Of a stretch of DNA of 64,000 bases, positions 27,558 through 35,078 are shown piece by piece. The stretch lies in assembly GCA_019752575.1 (NCBI GenBank), contig JAIELW010000004.1, positions 124,001 to 188,000 on the forward strand, given 5' to 3'. The notes below the pieces were generated by a model. That model searched no databases. It saw nothing but the letters and a program-made list of their open reading frames with translations, and was not told the DNA's origin. The first letter of the stretch is position 1; each line of letters begins with the position of its first letter. Source of the DNA: Xanthobacteraceae bacterium (GTDB lineage Bacteria; Pseudomonadota; Alphaproteobacteria; Rhizobiales; Xanthobacteraceae). A program made the translations under genes and the position numbers.

Positions 27558-28268
27558 ATGACAAAACAAATCTTCGAAGTGGTCCGTGGTGAAATCCCGG
27601 TCGCCGGGACCGGCCAGGTGTTTCCCGTGCGGCGGATCTACTGCATCGGCCGCAACTATGCAGCGCACGCGCGTGAAATGGGTTCGGACCCGACACGCGA
27701 GCCGCCGTTCTTCTTTCAGAAGCCAGGTGACTCCGTACAGATCGCGATGCCAGGCGAAACCGTGGATCATCCATATCCACCGCTCACGAAGAACTACCAT
27801 TATGAAGTCGAGTTGGTGGCGGCGCTCGGCAATGGCGGCCGCAACATTCCGGTCGAGAAGGCGCTGGATTGTGTTTTCGGTTACGCCGTGGGCCTCGACA
27901 TGACGCGGCGCGATCTCCAGTCCGAAATGAAGGACGGCAAGAAGCCTTGGGATATCGGCAAGGGTTTCGATAACGGCGCGCCGATCGGTCCGATCCATCC
28001 CGTTGCGAAAACCGGCCACTTCAAATCCGGCGAAATCGCGTTGTTCGTGAACGGCGCGGTGAAGCAGAAAGCCGATCTTTCGGATATGATCTGGAGCGTC
28101 GCCGAGCAGATCGCGCGCCTCTCGCAGCTTTTCGAGCTGAAAGCGGGCGATCTCATCATGTCGGGCACGCCGGAGAATGTAGGTCCGGTGATCGTTGGCG
28201 ACACCATGGTCGCGAAGATCGCGGGCCTGCCGGATCTTTCGCTGAAGATTACGAAGCCCACGGCCTAG
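27558..28268 (+). CDS. Fumarylacetoacetate hydrolase family protein
   Basis: 236 residues from the ATG at 27558; upstream codons in frame are unlikely to be used. FAH-fold enzymes cleave C-C bonds or hydrate in aromatic degradation, for example fumarylpyruvate hydrolase. Family blocks: CIGRNYAAHAREMG, the metal-binding NYHYEVELVAALG, GYAVGLDMTRRDLQ and AGDLIMSGTPENVGPV. Its stop overlaps that of the convergent patatin gene by four bases. The exact substrate is open. Confidence 0.88.
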   Translation: MTKQIFEVVRGEIPVAGTGQVFPVRRIYCIGRNYAAHAREMGSDPTREPPFFFQKPGDSVQIAMPGETVDHPYPPLTKNYHYEVELVAALGNGGRNIPVEKALDCVFGYAVGLDMTRRDLQSEMKDGKKPWDIGKGFDNGAPIGPIHPVAKTGHFKSGEIALFVNGAVKQKADLSDMIWSVAEQIARLSQLFELKAGDLIMSGTPENVGPVIVGDTMVAKIAGLPDLSLKITKPTA

Positions 28269-29095
28269 AGCGCCGCAACAAACGCCTTGCCGTCTTTTAG
28301 TCCCAGCTCATAAGCCTTGCGGAAGCCGTCGGCGTTCGTGATGTCGAATTGCGAAATCGGGATCGGCTCCGACGGTTGCACGTAGGTTCGGCCTGCAATC
28401 TCCGGAATCTTCTTGTAGCGGCGCGTGAGCAAGACGAGCGTGTTGCCGCCCGCGCTCTCGATGGGCTCGAGCGGGGCGACCGGCACATTATCGACGAGTC
28501 CGCCATCGAAAGCAGGCCGATCGCCAATCTTTGTGACTGGCATGAACGGCGGCACGCCGCCGCTTGCGATGATGAGATCGTGCAAGTCCGGCGCCTGCTT
28601 GAGATCGCGGATTCCTACGAACTCCTGCTTGATGCCCAGCTTGCGCCCGAAGGTCGGATGTACGGGATGGAAGAGCTTCTTCTCGACCTGATACGCGCCG
28701 ATTCCGAGTGCCGCGCCGAGAATTGGCGGCACGCCGCGCGGCAGCCGCGCAACCGCAACCTGGATGTTAGCGATCGACTGCAATTTCTTCAGCGCGGCAT
28801 TGTCGAAGACACTGCGCAGCAGGTCGAGATACATCGCGCCGACCGGATAAAGCGGCTTACCGGCGCGCCAGCCCTTGAAATCGACGTTCCTGAGGTGCGG
28901 ACCACAAGCGGAGATTACCTGCTCGCGCACGCGCGGGCCGATCCCGAGCAGCGAATAAGAGAGGGCGAAGGAGCCGGCGCTGACAGCCGTCATCAGCGGC
29001 GCTTTCAATTCGCGCTTATCATTGACGGCCTCGAAGAAGCCGCCCTGCCAATAGCAGCGATTGCCGCCGCCTGCGAAAGCGATCGCGTCGTACAT
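28265..29095 (-). CDS. Patatin-like phospholipase
   Basis: 276 residues. The Ser-Asp dyad of the patatin fold is visible: the oxyanion loop GGGNRCYWQGG at residues 9-19, the nucleophile elbow AVSAGSF near residue 38-44 and the Asp in FDGGLVDNVPVAP. It probably hydrolyses acyl esters of membrane lipids. The elbow is T-A-V-S-A-G rather than the common G-T-S-A-G. No signal peptide. Confidence 0.85.
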   Translation of the reverse strand: MYDAIAFAGGGNRCYWQGGFFEAVNDKRELKAPLMTAVSAGSFALSYSLLGIGPRVREQVISACGPHLRNVDFKGWRAGKPLYPVGAMYLDLLRSVFDNAALKKLQSIANIQVAVARLPRGVPPILGAALGIGAYQVEKKLFHPVHPTFGRKLGIKQEFVGIRDLKQAPDLHDLIIASGGVPPFMPVTKIGDRPAFDGGLVDNVPVAPLEPIESAGGNTLVLLTRRYKKIPEIAGRTYVQPSEPIPISQFDITNADGFRKAYELGLKDGKAFVAAL

Positions 29096-29156
29096 GTGCC
29101 GCTTACTACAACGGTCGTGCGGCGGTTTGGAAGCGTGACGTTACGGAAGGCGGCAG

Positions 29157-29879
29157 CTAAGCCTGCGATGAGCGCGGGAAGTAGTGGTCGGCCTGATCAC
29201 GGAGCGCCTCGTAGCACTCGCAGGCGCAATCTTCGAGACCCTGGCGGTCGAGAATCTCGATCTTGCCGCGCTTGTAGCGAACTAGGCCCTTGCTCTGGAG
29301 GCCGCGCGCGAGTTCGGTGACGGTAGTGCGGCGGACACCGAGCATCTGCGCAAGAAATTCCTGCGTCAGTGCAACGGTGTCGCTGTCGAGACGGTCGCGC
29401 GCTTGCAGAAGCCAGCGGCAGAGGCGAGGGCGGGCTTCGTGCAGCGCATTGCAAGCGGTCGACTGTTGCGCCTGATGCAGGAGCATCTCCTGATAGCGCA
29501 CGATGAAGTCGCGCAGGAACGGGCTCTGTTTTACAGTGGCCTGTAGGTTGCGCGCGGAAATGCGCGCGCCGTGACCTTCCACCTGCACGATTGCGCGGGC
29601 GCTCGCTTTTCGCGCGCCAAGACCGGCAATCGCGCCAACGGCACCCTCTCGGCCGACGGTCGCCGTCTCGACGGATTTCTCGCCCTCGGAAAGTACGACG
29701 ACAATCGAGACCATTCCGCTATGAGGAAAGTGGACCTGATCGATCGCTTCGCCTTGCTCTGCGAGCACGGTGCCTTGTTTCAGGGGCACGTCCTTGAGGT
29801 GCGGCAGCAACAGATCGTATTCGTTCCGGGGAAGGCTTTCGAGCAAATGATTGCGCCCGTCGGCGGCGGATTTAAGCAT
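29157..29879 (-). CDS. Crp/Fnr family transcriptional regulator
   Basis: 240 residues from the ATG at 29879, which has a GGAG site; the frame runs 107 codons further upstream through what looks like the promoter. An N-terminal cNMP-binding-type beta barrel (LAEQGEAIDQVHFPHSGMVS) is followed by a dimer helix and a Crp-type helix-turn-helix (EFLAQMLGVRRTTVTELARG). It lacks the N-terminal Cys cluster of oxygen-sensing Fnr; two Cys near the C-terminus (EDCACECY) are of unknown use. Effector and targets are unknown. Inverted repeats upstream could be its own operator. Confidence 0.85.
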   Translation of the reverse strand: MLKSAADGRNHLLESLPRNEYDLLLPHLKDVPLKQGTVLAEQGEAIDQVHFPHSGMVSIVVVLSEGEKSVETATVGREGAVGAIAGLGARKASARAIVQVEGHGARISARNLQATVKQSPFLRDFIVRYQEMLLHQAQQSTACNALHEARPRLCRWLLQARDRLDSDTVALTQEFLAQMLGVRRTTVTELARGLQSKGLVRYKRGKIEILDRQGLEDCACECYEALRDQADHYFPRSSQA

Positions 29880-30023
29880 CGGACTCCGGTTCCAGACTCT
29901 GCAGTTGTTCGAGTCGTGACCCCGAGTGATGGCAGCAATCCCAGGAGCCTCTTCGACAGAAGCTGGCAAGGCCTCTCCCGAATCTTGCGGAGCGTCGAAG
30001 ACTACCGGGCGGAAAACATAGGC

Positions 30024-30045
30024 GTCCGTCCGATAGCGGACAGAC
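30024..30045. promoter_or_regulatory. Inverted repeat upstream of the crp/fnr-type gene
   Basis: Arms GTCCGTCCG and CGGACAGAC around a four-base centre, one mismatch, about 145 bases before the regulator start codon. Size and symmetry suit a dimeric regulator, but no known consensus is matched. Confidence 0.4.
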
Positions 30046-30107
30046 GAAATTTTACTGCCTAAGCTAAGGGTCGAACTCATCGGCGCTGATGCGCCGCGTT
30101 CGGCCCT

Positions 30108-30125
30108 ATAACGCGACAGCGTTAT
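30108..30125. promoter_or_regulatory. Perfect inverted repeat between the small ORF and the crp/fnr-type gene
   Basis: ATAACGC-GACA-GCGTTAT, a perfect seven-base palindrome with a four-base centre, 11 bases beyond the stop codon of the 81-residue ORF. It has no T-run, so it looks more like an operator than a terminator. Confidence 0.4.
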
Positions 30126-30135
30126 GTCAGGTTCC

Positions 30136-30381
30136 TTACGTTTGTTCCTTTGTCCGCGTATCCTCGGTTTCGGAATGGATCGAGTCTTGATGTTTCGCAA
30201 GCGTACTTACCGCTTCGGCGTGCGCCATCTCGAGCAGATGTCCGAGAAACGGAAGTCCGTTGCTGCGCGCGGTCAGTGCGAGGTTCTTGGAAAGGCCGGC
30301 GATGAAGTCCGCCGCAGCGGCTTCATCTTTTGAATCATTTGTCGCGTTCGCCGTGAGATAAAGCGAATTCGATTGCTTCAT
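30136..30381 (-). CDS. Small hypothetical protein
   Basis: 81 residues, soluble, with a helical segment FIAGLSKNLALTARSNGLPFLGHLLEMAHAEA (given in overlapping parts: FIAGLSKNLALTARSNG, GLPFLGHLLEMAHAEA). Small proteins with an Arg-rich helix followed by an L-x-x-L-L-x-M-A motif are common in Bradyrhizobium relatives, with unknown function. It overlaps the upstream 60-residue ORF by 47 bases, unusual for this genome. Confidence 0.5.
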   Translation of the reverse strand: MKQSNSLYLTANATNDSKDEAAAADFIAGLSKNLALTARSNGLPFLGHLLEMAHAEAVSTLAKHQDSIHSETEDTRTKEQT

Positions 30382-30517
30382 AGAAGCCGGACGAGGTTTT
30401 CTCCTCTAGCGTCCGCAATATCTCAGCAAAATGGGCACCAATCTCTGTGTCCGCCACCGACTTCCCCTTCCCGAAAGCCGAGTCACCAGAGTTGTTCGGC
30501 AACGAGTTTTGCGTCAA
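30335..30517 (-). CDS. Possible small protein overlapping the next ORF
   Basis: 60 residues if started at the TTG at 30517, which follows a GGAG; longer versions run to 30595. The C-terminal half is helical and charged (EIGAHFAEILRTLEEKTSSG). No family recognised. GC is lower than average. It may be real and translationally coupled to the 81-residue ORF, or only leader sequence. Confidence 0.4.
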   Translation of the reverse strand: MTQNSLPNNSGDSAFGKGKSVADTEIGAHFAEILRTLEEKTSSGFYEAIEFALSHGERDK

Positions 30518-30647
30518 AACTGCTCCACCGCAACGCGTAATCCAGTTGTGACATAAAAATTTGATCTCAGACGATGGAAATCGCCCGCACTGCACAGCAT
30601 CAAATTATGAGTTCTTGCGACCGGCTGGCGTTTTCATCGGTCGCTGA

Positions 30648-31526
30648 ATGATGACGCACCAGCAAGAATCAACTGCGTCGGCTACGATGATTGAATCTGC
30701 TGATGGCACAAGCCTGTACGTGCGGAAGTGGAGTCCGTCTAGTGCGGGGCAGCGCATGGGCTGCGCGCTGATCGTGCATGGCTTGGGCGAGCACGGCGGC
30801 AGGTATGCACACGTCGCTGCCGCGTTGAACGATCTCGGAATTGAAGTCTGGGCGCACGATCATCGCGGCTTTGGAAAATCGCAAGGCAAACGCGGCGTGA
30901 TCGCATCGCGAACGTCGCTTCTCGAGGATACAAAATTGGTCTTCGACAAAATTCGTGCTGACGCTGACGCAAGCGGAAGTCAGAGCAAGGCGATTTTGAT
31001 CGGGCACAGTATGGGTGGCGCGATCGTCGCCCGCGCCGTAACCGGCGGGTGGATTACACCGCGGGCGCTCGTTCTTTCTTCGCCCGGGCTGAAGTCGTTT
31101 ATCAATCCGATCATGCGCGGCACAGTGAAGGTCATGGAGTATGCGACGCCCGACCTAGCGGTGCCGCACGGCTTACCGCTCGACAAGATTTCGCACGACG
31201 CAGCGGTGCTCGCCGAAGCGAAGAACGATCCGCTGAATCATCGGCTGATTTCGCCGCGCCTCACCAATTTCATTCTGGAAGCGGGTGAAGCAGCGGTACG
31301 CGATGCGGAAAAATTGCCGGTGCCTGCACTTGTGCAGGCTGCCGGCGACGACAAGCTTGTGGACGTCAACGGTGCACGGGCGTTCGCCGCCGCCGCGCCA
31401 TCGGGACTTTGCACGCTGAAAATCTATGAAGGTCTCTGGCATGAGATTTACAACGAGCGCGAGCCCGACCGCGCGGCCGTGCTCGCCGACTTGAAGAACT
31501 GGCTCTCGCGCGTGGTACTGCGCTAA
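30648..31526 (+). CDS. Alpha/beta hydrolase, monoacylglycerol lipase-like
   Basis: 292 residues (291 from the second ATG). The fold and triad fit the monoglyceride lipase/lysophospholipase group: VHGLGEHGGRYAHVAAAL (HG oxyanion motif), nucleophile elbow IGHSMGGAIVAR, an acid in AAGDDKLVD, and His in LWHEIYNE. It is cytoplasmic, with no signal peptide. It converges on the DUF2189 gene with a four-base overlap of stop codons. Confidence 0.87.
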   Translation: MMTHQQESTASATMIESADGTSLYVRKWSPSSAGQRMGCALIVHGLGEHGGRYAHVAAALNDLGIEVWAHDHRGFGKSQGKRGVIASRTSLLEDTKLVFDKIRADADASGSQSKAILIGHSMGGAIVARAVTGGWITPRALVLSSPGLKSFINPIMRGTVKVMEYATPDLAVPHGLPLDKISHDAAVLAEAKNDPLNHRLISPRLTNFILEAGEAAVRDAEKLPVPALVQAAGDDKLVDVNGARAFAAAAPSGLCTLKIYEGLWHEIYNEREPDRAAVLADLKNWLSRVVLR

Positions 31527-32317
31527 CGAGCGACGGCGCGCCGGTAGAGATGCCAGCTTGCATGGCCGAGTAGCGGCATGACTACAGCGAGCCCGACGAA
31601 GAACGGCAGCGAACCCAACAGCAATAGCGATCCGACGATAAAACCCCAGATCGCCATCGTGACCGGGTTCGCGATCACGGTACGAATTGAGGTCCAGACC
31701 GCGGCGGCCGCGCCGACATCGCGATCGACGAGCATCGGGAATGAAATCGCGCCGATGGCAAGCACGACTACTGCAAAGACGAAGCCGACTGCGTTGCCGA
31801 TAGCGATCAGCATCCATCCCGCTCGGGTTGTCAGTACTTCGTGCAGGAAGGATTGAATGGAGTCCGGGGCATAGGGACCCATCAGCGCCATGTAGATCGC
31901 GTGTGCCGACACCATCCACGCGGAAAAAAGAATGAGGAGCACAATGCCGAGCGCAGCGATCGCAAAAATGGAAGGATTACGCAACACGTCAAAAGCATGA
32001 GTCCAATGCGTGTCGAGACCGAGTTCGCGCCGGCGGCTTAATTCATACAGTCCGACCGCTGCGAGCGGGCCTACGAGTGCGAAACCCGCGATCAGCGGGA
32101 AAATCAAAGGCAACGTTGCGTTGCCGATAGCGAGTTGCAAAAGCACGAAGCCGACGATCGGATAGATCAGGATAATGAACAGCGCCTGGCTCGGGAAAGC
32201 GGCAAAGTCGTCCCAGCCCTTGACGAGCGCCTGGCGAAGATCGCCGAGGCCGATTTTCCGTATCGCAGGATTTTTCGGCGTTTCGGATGCGCCGGCGATG
32301 ACATGGAATGTGGCCAT
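31523..32317 (-). CDS. DUF2189 integral membrane protein
   Basis: 264 residues from an ATG with a GGAGGAAA site. A soluble N-terminus of about 40 residues (PAIRKIGLGDLRQALVKGWD) is followed by about six hydrophobic helices, as in the DUF2189 family. The pattern DDFAAFPSQALFIILIYPIVG is typical. Function is unknown. Confidence 0.85.
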   Translation of the reverse strand: MATFHVIAGASETPKNPAIRKIGLGDLRQALVKGWDDFAAFPSQALFIILIYPIVGFVLLQLAIGNATLPLIFPLIAGFALVGPLAAVGLYELSRRRELGLDTHWTHAFDVLRNPSIFAIAALGIVLLILFSAWMVSAHAIYMALMGPYAPDSIQSFLHEVLTTRAGWMLIAIGNAVGFVFAVVVLAIGAISFPMLVDRDVGAAAAVWTSIRTVIANPVTMAIWGFIVGSLLLLGSLPFFVGLAVVMPLLGHASWHLYRRAVAR

Positions 32318-32498
32318 ACCGTTTCCTCCTGATGCATGGGTCAGGCGAACTGGCCGGAAGTCGCGCGCGGCGGCGGAAACGGCCGCCGACCGAGCGCTTT
32401 CGAGCGCAGACCCGCGATGCCCTTCTGCAAAGGATCATTGCGCCGTTCGGATGCCGTGTCGAGGGTCGCCAGCTTGCGAAGTTCCATCGCCGCCCTAT

Positions 32499-33101
32499 AT
32501 GCACCCAGAACTCCAGAAAATGAGTAGAGCGATGTTTGCGAATTACGACTCGCCAGAGCACCATCTTGCGAAGCGGCCCGGCCTGACCGCGGAGCTGCGC
32601 AAGCTTCTGTTCGATACGCCGAAGGAGCAGTGGGGCGCGCACAGCAATTACTGGCGCGGCGCCGAGATGTGGCAGGACATCCACCGCTCGCTCTTGCACG
32701 AGTCCGGCCTCTTCGTGTCCGGGCTCGAGAAGCTCGCCGATATGCCGAAAGGCGAAATGCAGTCGGCGCTGCTCCTAAACAATATGCGGCATGTCGGCGG
32801 GCATCTGGTCGGCCACGCGCATGTGCATCATCACATCGAGGACGATCATTATTTCCCGCGCTTCAAGGAAGTGTTTCCGCAGCTCGGCCGCCCGATCGAT
32901 CTCCTGGATTGCGATCATCGCGTGCTCGAAGAGACGCTGGATGCGGTCGAGAACCATGTCCGCGCGTTTCAGGCCGAAACCACGGACAAGGACCGGATTG
33001 GGGCGGCGCTCGACGATGCAAGGAAGCTCGACCGGATCCTGAACCGCCATCTGGAGGACGAGGAAGACATCGTCATCCCGGCGCTCTTGAAGGGGCTGTA
33101 A
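32499..33101 (+). CDS. Hemerythrin-domain protein
   Basis: About 200 residues; ATGs at 32499, 32520 and 32532 are all possible and none has a clear ribosome site. A four-helix hemerythrin HHE pattern is present: HVGGHLVGHAHVHHHIEDDH with HYFPRF, then LLDCDHRVLEETLDAVE, then NRHLEDEEDIVIPALL. These His and Glu residues would hold a di-iron site binding oxygen or acting in NO/oxidative stress defence. The extra N-terminal 80 residues are not part of the domain. Confidence 0.83.
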   Translation: MHPELQKMSRAMFANYDSPEHHLAKRPGLTAELRKLLFDTPKEQWGAHSNYWRGAEMWQDIHRSLLHESGLFVSGLEKLADMPKGEMQSALLLNNMRHVGGHLVGHAHVHHHIEDDHYFPRFKEVFPQLGRPIDLLDCDHRVLEETLDAVENHVRAFQAETTDKDRIGAALDDARKLDRILNRHLEDEEDIVIPALLKGL

Positions 33102-33109
33102 CTTGCTTC

Positions 33110-33194
33110 GTCATGGCCGGGCTTGTCCCGGCCATCTCGACAATCGAGGCACCGCGCTCCTAAGCGAGATGCCCGCGACAAGCGCGGGCATGAC
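33110..33194. repeat. Dispersed palindromic repeat
   Basis: GTCATGGCCGGGCTTGTCCC begins the left arm and a CGACAAGCGCGGGCATGACGA segment (given in family form) closes the right; same family as 21120. It lies between convergent genes (hemerythrin and luciferase-like), where it may fold in both transcripts. Confidence 0.85.
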
Positions 33195-33196
33195 GA

Positions 33197-34183
33197 CTAC
33201 ATCTCGTCGCGCGCCTGCGCGGCGATCTCGTAGGAGCGTTTACGCGCATCGTGATCGTAAATCTGCGCGGCGAGCATCAGTTCGTCGGCGCCGGTCATTT
33301 CGATAAAGCTTTTCAATTTTTCGCGGACCGTCTTCGGCGAGCCGACCGCCGCATATTGCAGCGCATGCTCGACGCCGGCTTTTTCGGCAGGCGACCAGTG
33401 ATTGTCGAGACTTGCCGGCGGCTGCAGCAGGCCCGGCGCGCCGCGCCTTAAGTTCACGAACTGCCGCTGCTGCGAAGTGAACAGCATTGCCGCTTCTTCG
33501 TCCGTGTCCGCCGCGAAGCAGCCGATGCAGGGCATGAAATAGGGCTTCTCCAGAAACTGCGAAGGGCGAAAGTTTTTCCGGTAAAGCTCGATCGCCGTCA
33601 TCAGATAATCCGGCGCGAAATGCGATGCGAAAGCGTAAGGCAGACCGAGCAGTGCCGCGAGCTGCGCGCCGTAGGCGCTCGATCCGAGAATCCACAACGG
33701 CACTTTCAATCCGGCGCCCGGAAAGGCGTGAACGAGTTGCCCAGGCTGCGGCTCCTGAAAGTAATGCGCGAGTTCCACGACATCGTCGGGAAAAGTGTCT
33801 TCGTCGGTCTTGTTGCGGCGTAGCGCATGCATCGTGCGCTGATCGGTGCCGGGCGCGCGGCCAAGCCCGAGATCGATGCGGCCGGGATAGAGCGATGCGA
33901 GCGTTCCGAACTGCTCCGCGATCACGAGCGGCGAGTGGTTCGGCAGCATCACGCCGCCGGCACCGACACGGATCGTCTTGGTGCCGCCCGCGATATGACC
34001 GATGACAACGGAAGTCGCGGCGCTGGCAATGCCCGGCATGTTGTGATGCTCGGCGAGCCAGTAACGTTTGTACCCCAATGCCTCAACATGCCGTGCAAGA
34101 TCGGCCGAGTTGCGGAACGCGTCTGCCGCCGTGCCGCCTGCGATGACAGGTGCGAGATCGAGAACGGAGAAGGGGATGGGCAT
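33197..34183 (-). CDS. LLM-class flavin-dependent oxidoreductase
   Basis: 328 residues from the ATG at 34183; the 34 codons upstream in the same frame are the palindromic repeat and not protein. Luciferase-like monooxygenase of the TIM-barrel type (MsnO8/YhbW group): [60 protein letters not shown] and [13 protein letters not shown] are characteristic. It would use reduced FMN or F420; the natural substrate is unknown. Confidence 0.88.
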   Translation of the reverse strand: MPIPFSVLDLAPVIAGGTAADAFRNSADLARHVEALGYKRYWLAEHHNMPGIASAATSVVIGHIAGGTKTIRVGAGGVMLPNHSPLVIAEQFGTLASLYPGRIDLGLGRAPGTDQRTMHALRRNKTDEDTFPDDVVELAHYFQEPQPGQLVHAFPGAGLKVPLWILGSSAYGAQLAALLGLPYAFASHFAPDYLMTAIELYRKNFRPSQFLEKPYFMPCIGCFAADTDEEAAMLFTSQQRQFVNLRRGAPGLLQPPASLDNHWSPAEKAGVEHALQYAAVGSPKTVREKLKSFIEMTGADELMLAAQIYDHDARKRSYEIAAQARDEM

Positions 34184-34198
34184 TTCGCCTGTTACCGC

Positions 34199-34290
34199 GT
34201 CATGGCCGGGCTCGTCCCGGCCATCCACGCCTTTACGGCGCTGGCAGGTTGAAAACGCGTGGATGCCCGGCACAAGCCCGGGCATGACGA
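34199..34290. repeat. Dispersed palindromic repeat
   Basis: Left arm GTCATGGCCGGGCTCGTCCC, right arm ending GCCCGGGCATGACGA, with GCCTTTACGGCGCTGGCAGG in the centre. Between two minus-strand genes, directly after the GNAT gene and before the luciferase-like gene start. Confidence 0.85.
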
Positions 34291-34294
34291 GTCT

Positions 34295-34570
34295 TTATTT
34301 CTCTGCGAGCAGATCATGATATTCGGGATGCTCGCGGATAAACGCGGCGAAGAAACCGCAGCGAGGAATCACCTTTAAGTCCTCCGCACGAATATGTTCG
34401 AGCACTGCGGCCGATAACTTCGCGCCGATGCCGCGTCCGCGCAGCGCTTCCGGTACTTCCGTGTAGTTCACGGTAACGGCGCCAGGCGCCATGCGGTAAT
34501 CCGCAAACGCGACGCCGCCTTCGACATCGAGTTCGTAACGGCTGGCTTGCTTGTTGTCGCGGATTGGCAT
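34295..34570 (-). CDS. GNAT-fold protein (YidJ/NATD1-like), copy 1
   Basis: 91 residues. A compact GNAT domain with the acyl-CoA loop EVPEALRGRGIGAKLSAAVL and the C-terminal LKVIPRCGFFAAFIREHPEY of the small COG2388 N-acetyltransferase family. The substrate is unknown. It is paralogous to the next gene upstream at 34634, which has the same length and order of motifs. Confidence 0.85.
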   Translation of the reverse strand: MPIRDNKQASRYELDVEGGVAFADYRMAPGAVTVNYTEVPEALRGRGIGAKLSAAVLEHIRAEDLKVIPRCGFFAAFIREHPEYHDLLAEK

Positions 34571-34633
34571 GGCGGCAATGTCGGGATTATTCCGCGCGGC
34601 GCAAGGGCGCGAACGAATGGCTGCAATGCGCGC

Positions 34634-34909
34634 CTACTGCGAAAGCACGAGGTCCTGATATTCGGCGTGCTTGCCGATATAGGCCTTGATGAAAGGGCAG
34701 AGCGGAACGACCTTCAGCCCGCGCGCGCGGACCTGATCGAGCGCGCCTTTGGCGAGCTGCGAGCCGATGCCGCGGCCACCAAGCGCCTCCGGCACTTCGG
34801 TATGGGTGAACGTGATCACGCCGGGCTTCAGCCGATAGGCTGCGAGCGCGGTGTGACCGTCGGCGATCAGTTCGAACTGGTGTTTGCCGGGGTTGTCGCG
34901 AACTTCCAT
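34634..34909 (-). CDS. GNAT-fold protein (YidJ/NATD1-like), copy 2
   Basis: 91 residues from the ATG at 34909; the frame continues upstream into a palindromic repeat. The acyl-CoA loop is EVPEALGGRGIGSQLAKGAL and the C-terminus LKVVPLCPFIKAYIGKHAEY, closely parallel to copy 1. Sixty-three bases separate the two genes, so this looks like an old tandem duplication. Confidence 0.85.
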   Translation of the reverse strand: MEVRDNPGKHQFELIADGHTALAAYRLKPGVITFTHTEVPEALGGRGIGSQLAKGALDQVRARGLKVVPLCPFIKAYIGKHAEYQDLVLSQ

Positions 34910-34924
34910 TCCACTCTCACTTTC

Positions 34925-35078
34925 GTCATGCCCGCGCTTGTCGCGGGCATCCACGCCTTGCTTCGTCGAACCATCGTAAAGACGTGGATGGCAACAGAAC
35001 TCGCGCTTGCGCGAGTTCTGAATCATGAATGCTCAAGTCGGGCAAGCCCGACTTGAGTGACAAGCCCGGCCATGACGA
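34925..35078. repeat. Composite dispersed palindromic repeat
   Basis: Starts as GTCATGCCCGCGCTTGTCGC and ends as GACAAGCCCGGCCATGACGA, the family ends, but the interior is longer than in the other copies. It contains an added GAACTCGCGCTTGCGCGAGTTC hairpin (in parts GAACTCGCGC / GCGCGAGTTC) and a CAAGTCGGGCAAGCCCGACTTG hairpin (arms CAAGTCGGGC / GCCCGACTTG), as if further palindromes had been inserted. Confidence 0.8.

Noticed and set aside
34184-34285. N-terminal extension of the luciferase-like protein
   Set aside because: The 34 codons are the palindromic repeat read in frame (IHAF and RDEPGHD strings); the ATG at 34183 fits the family start.
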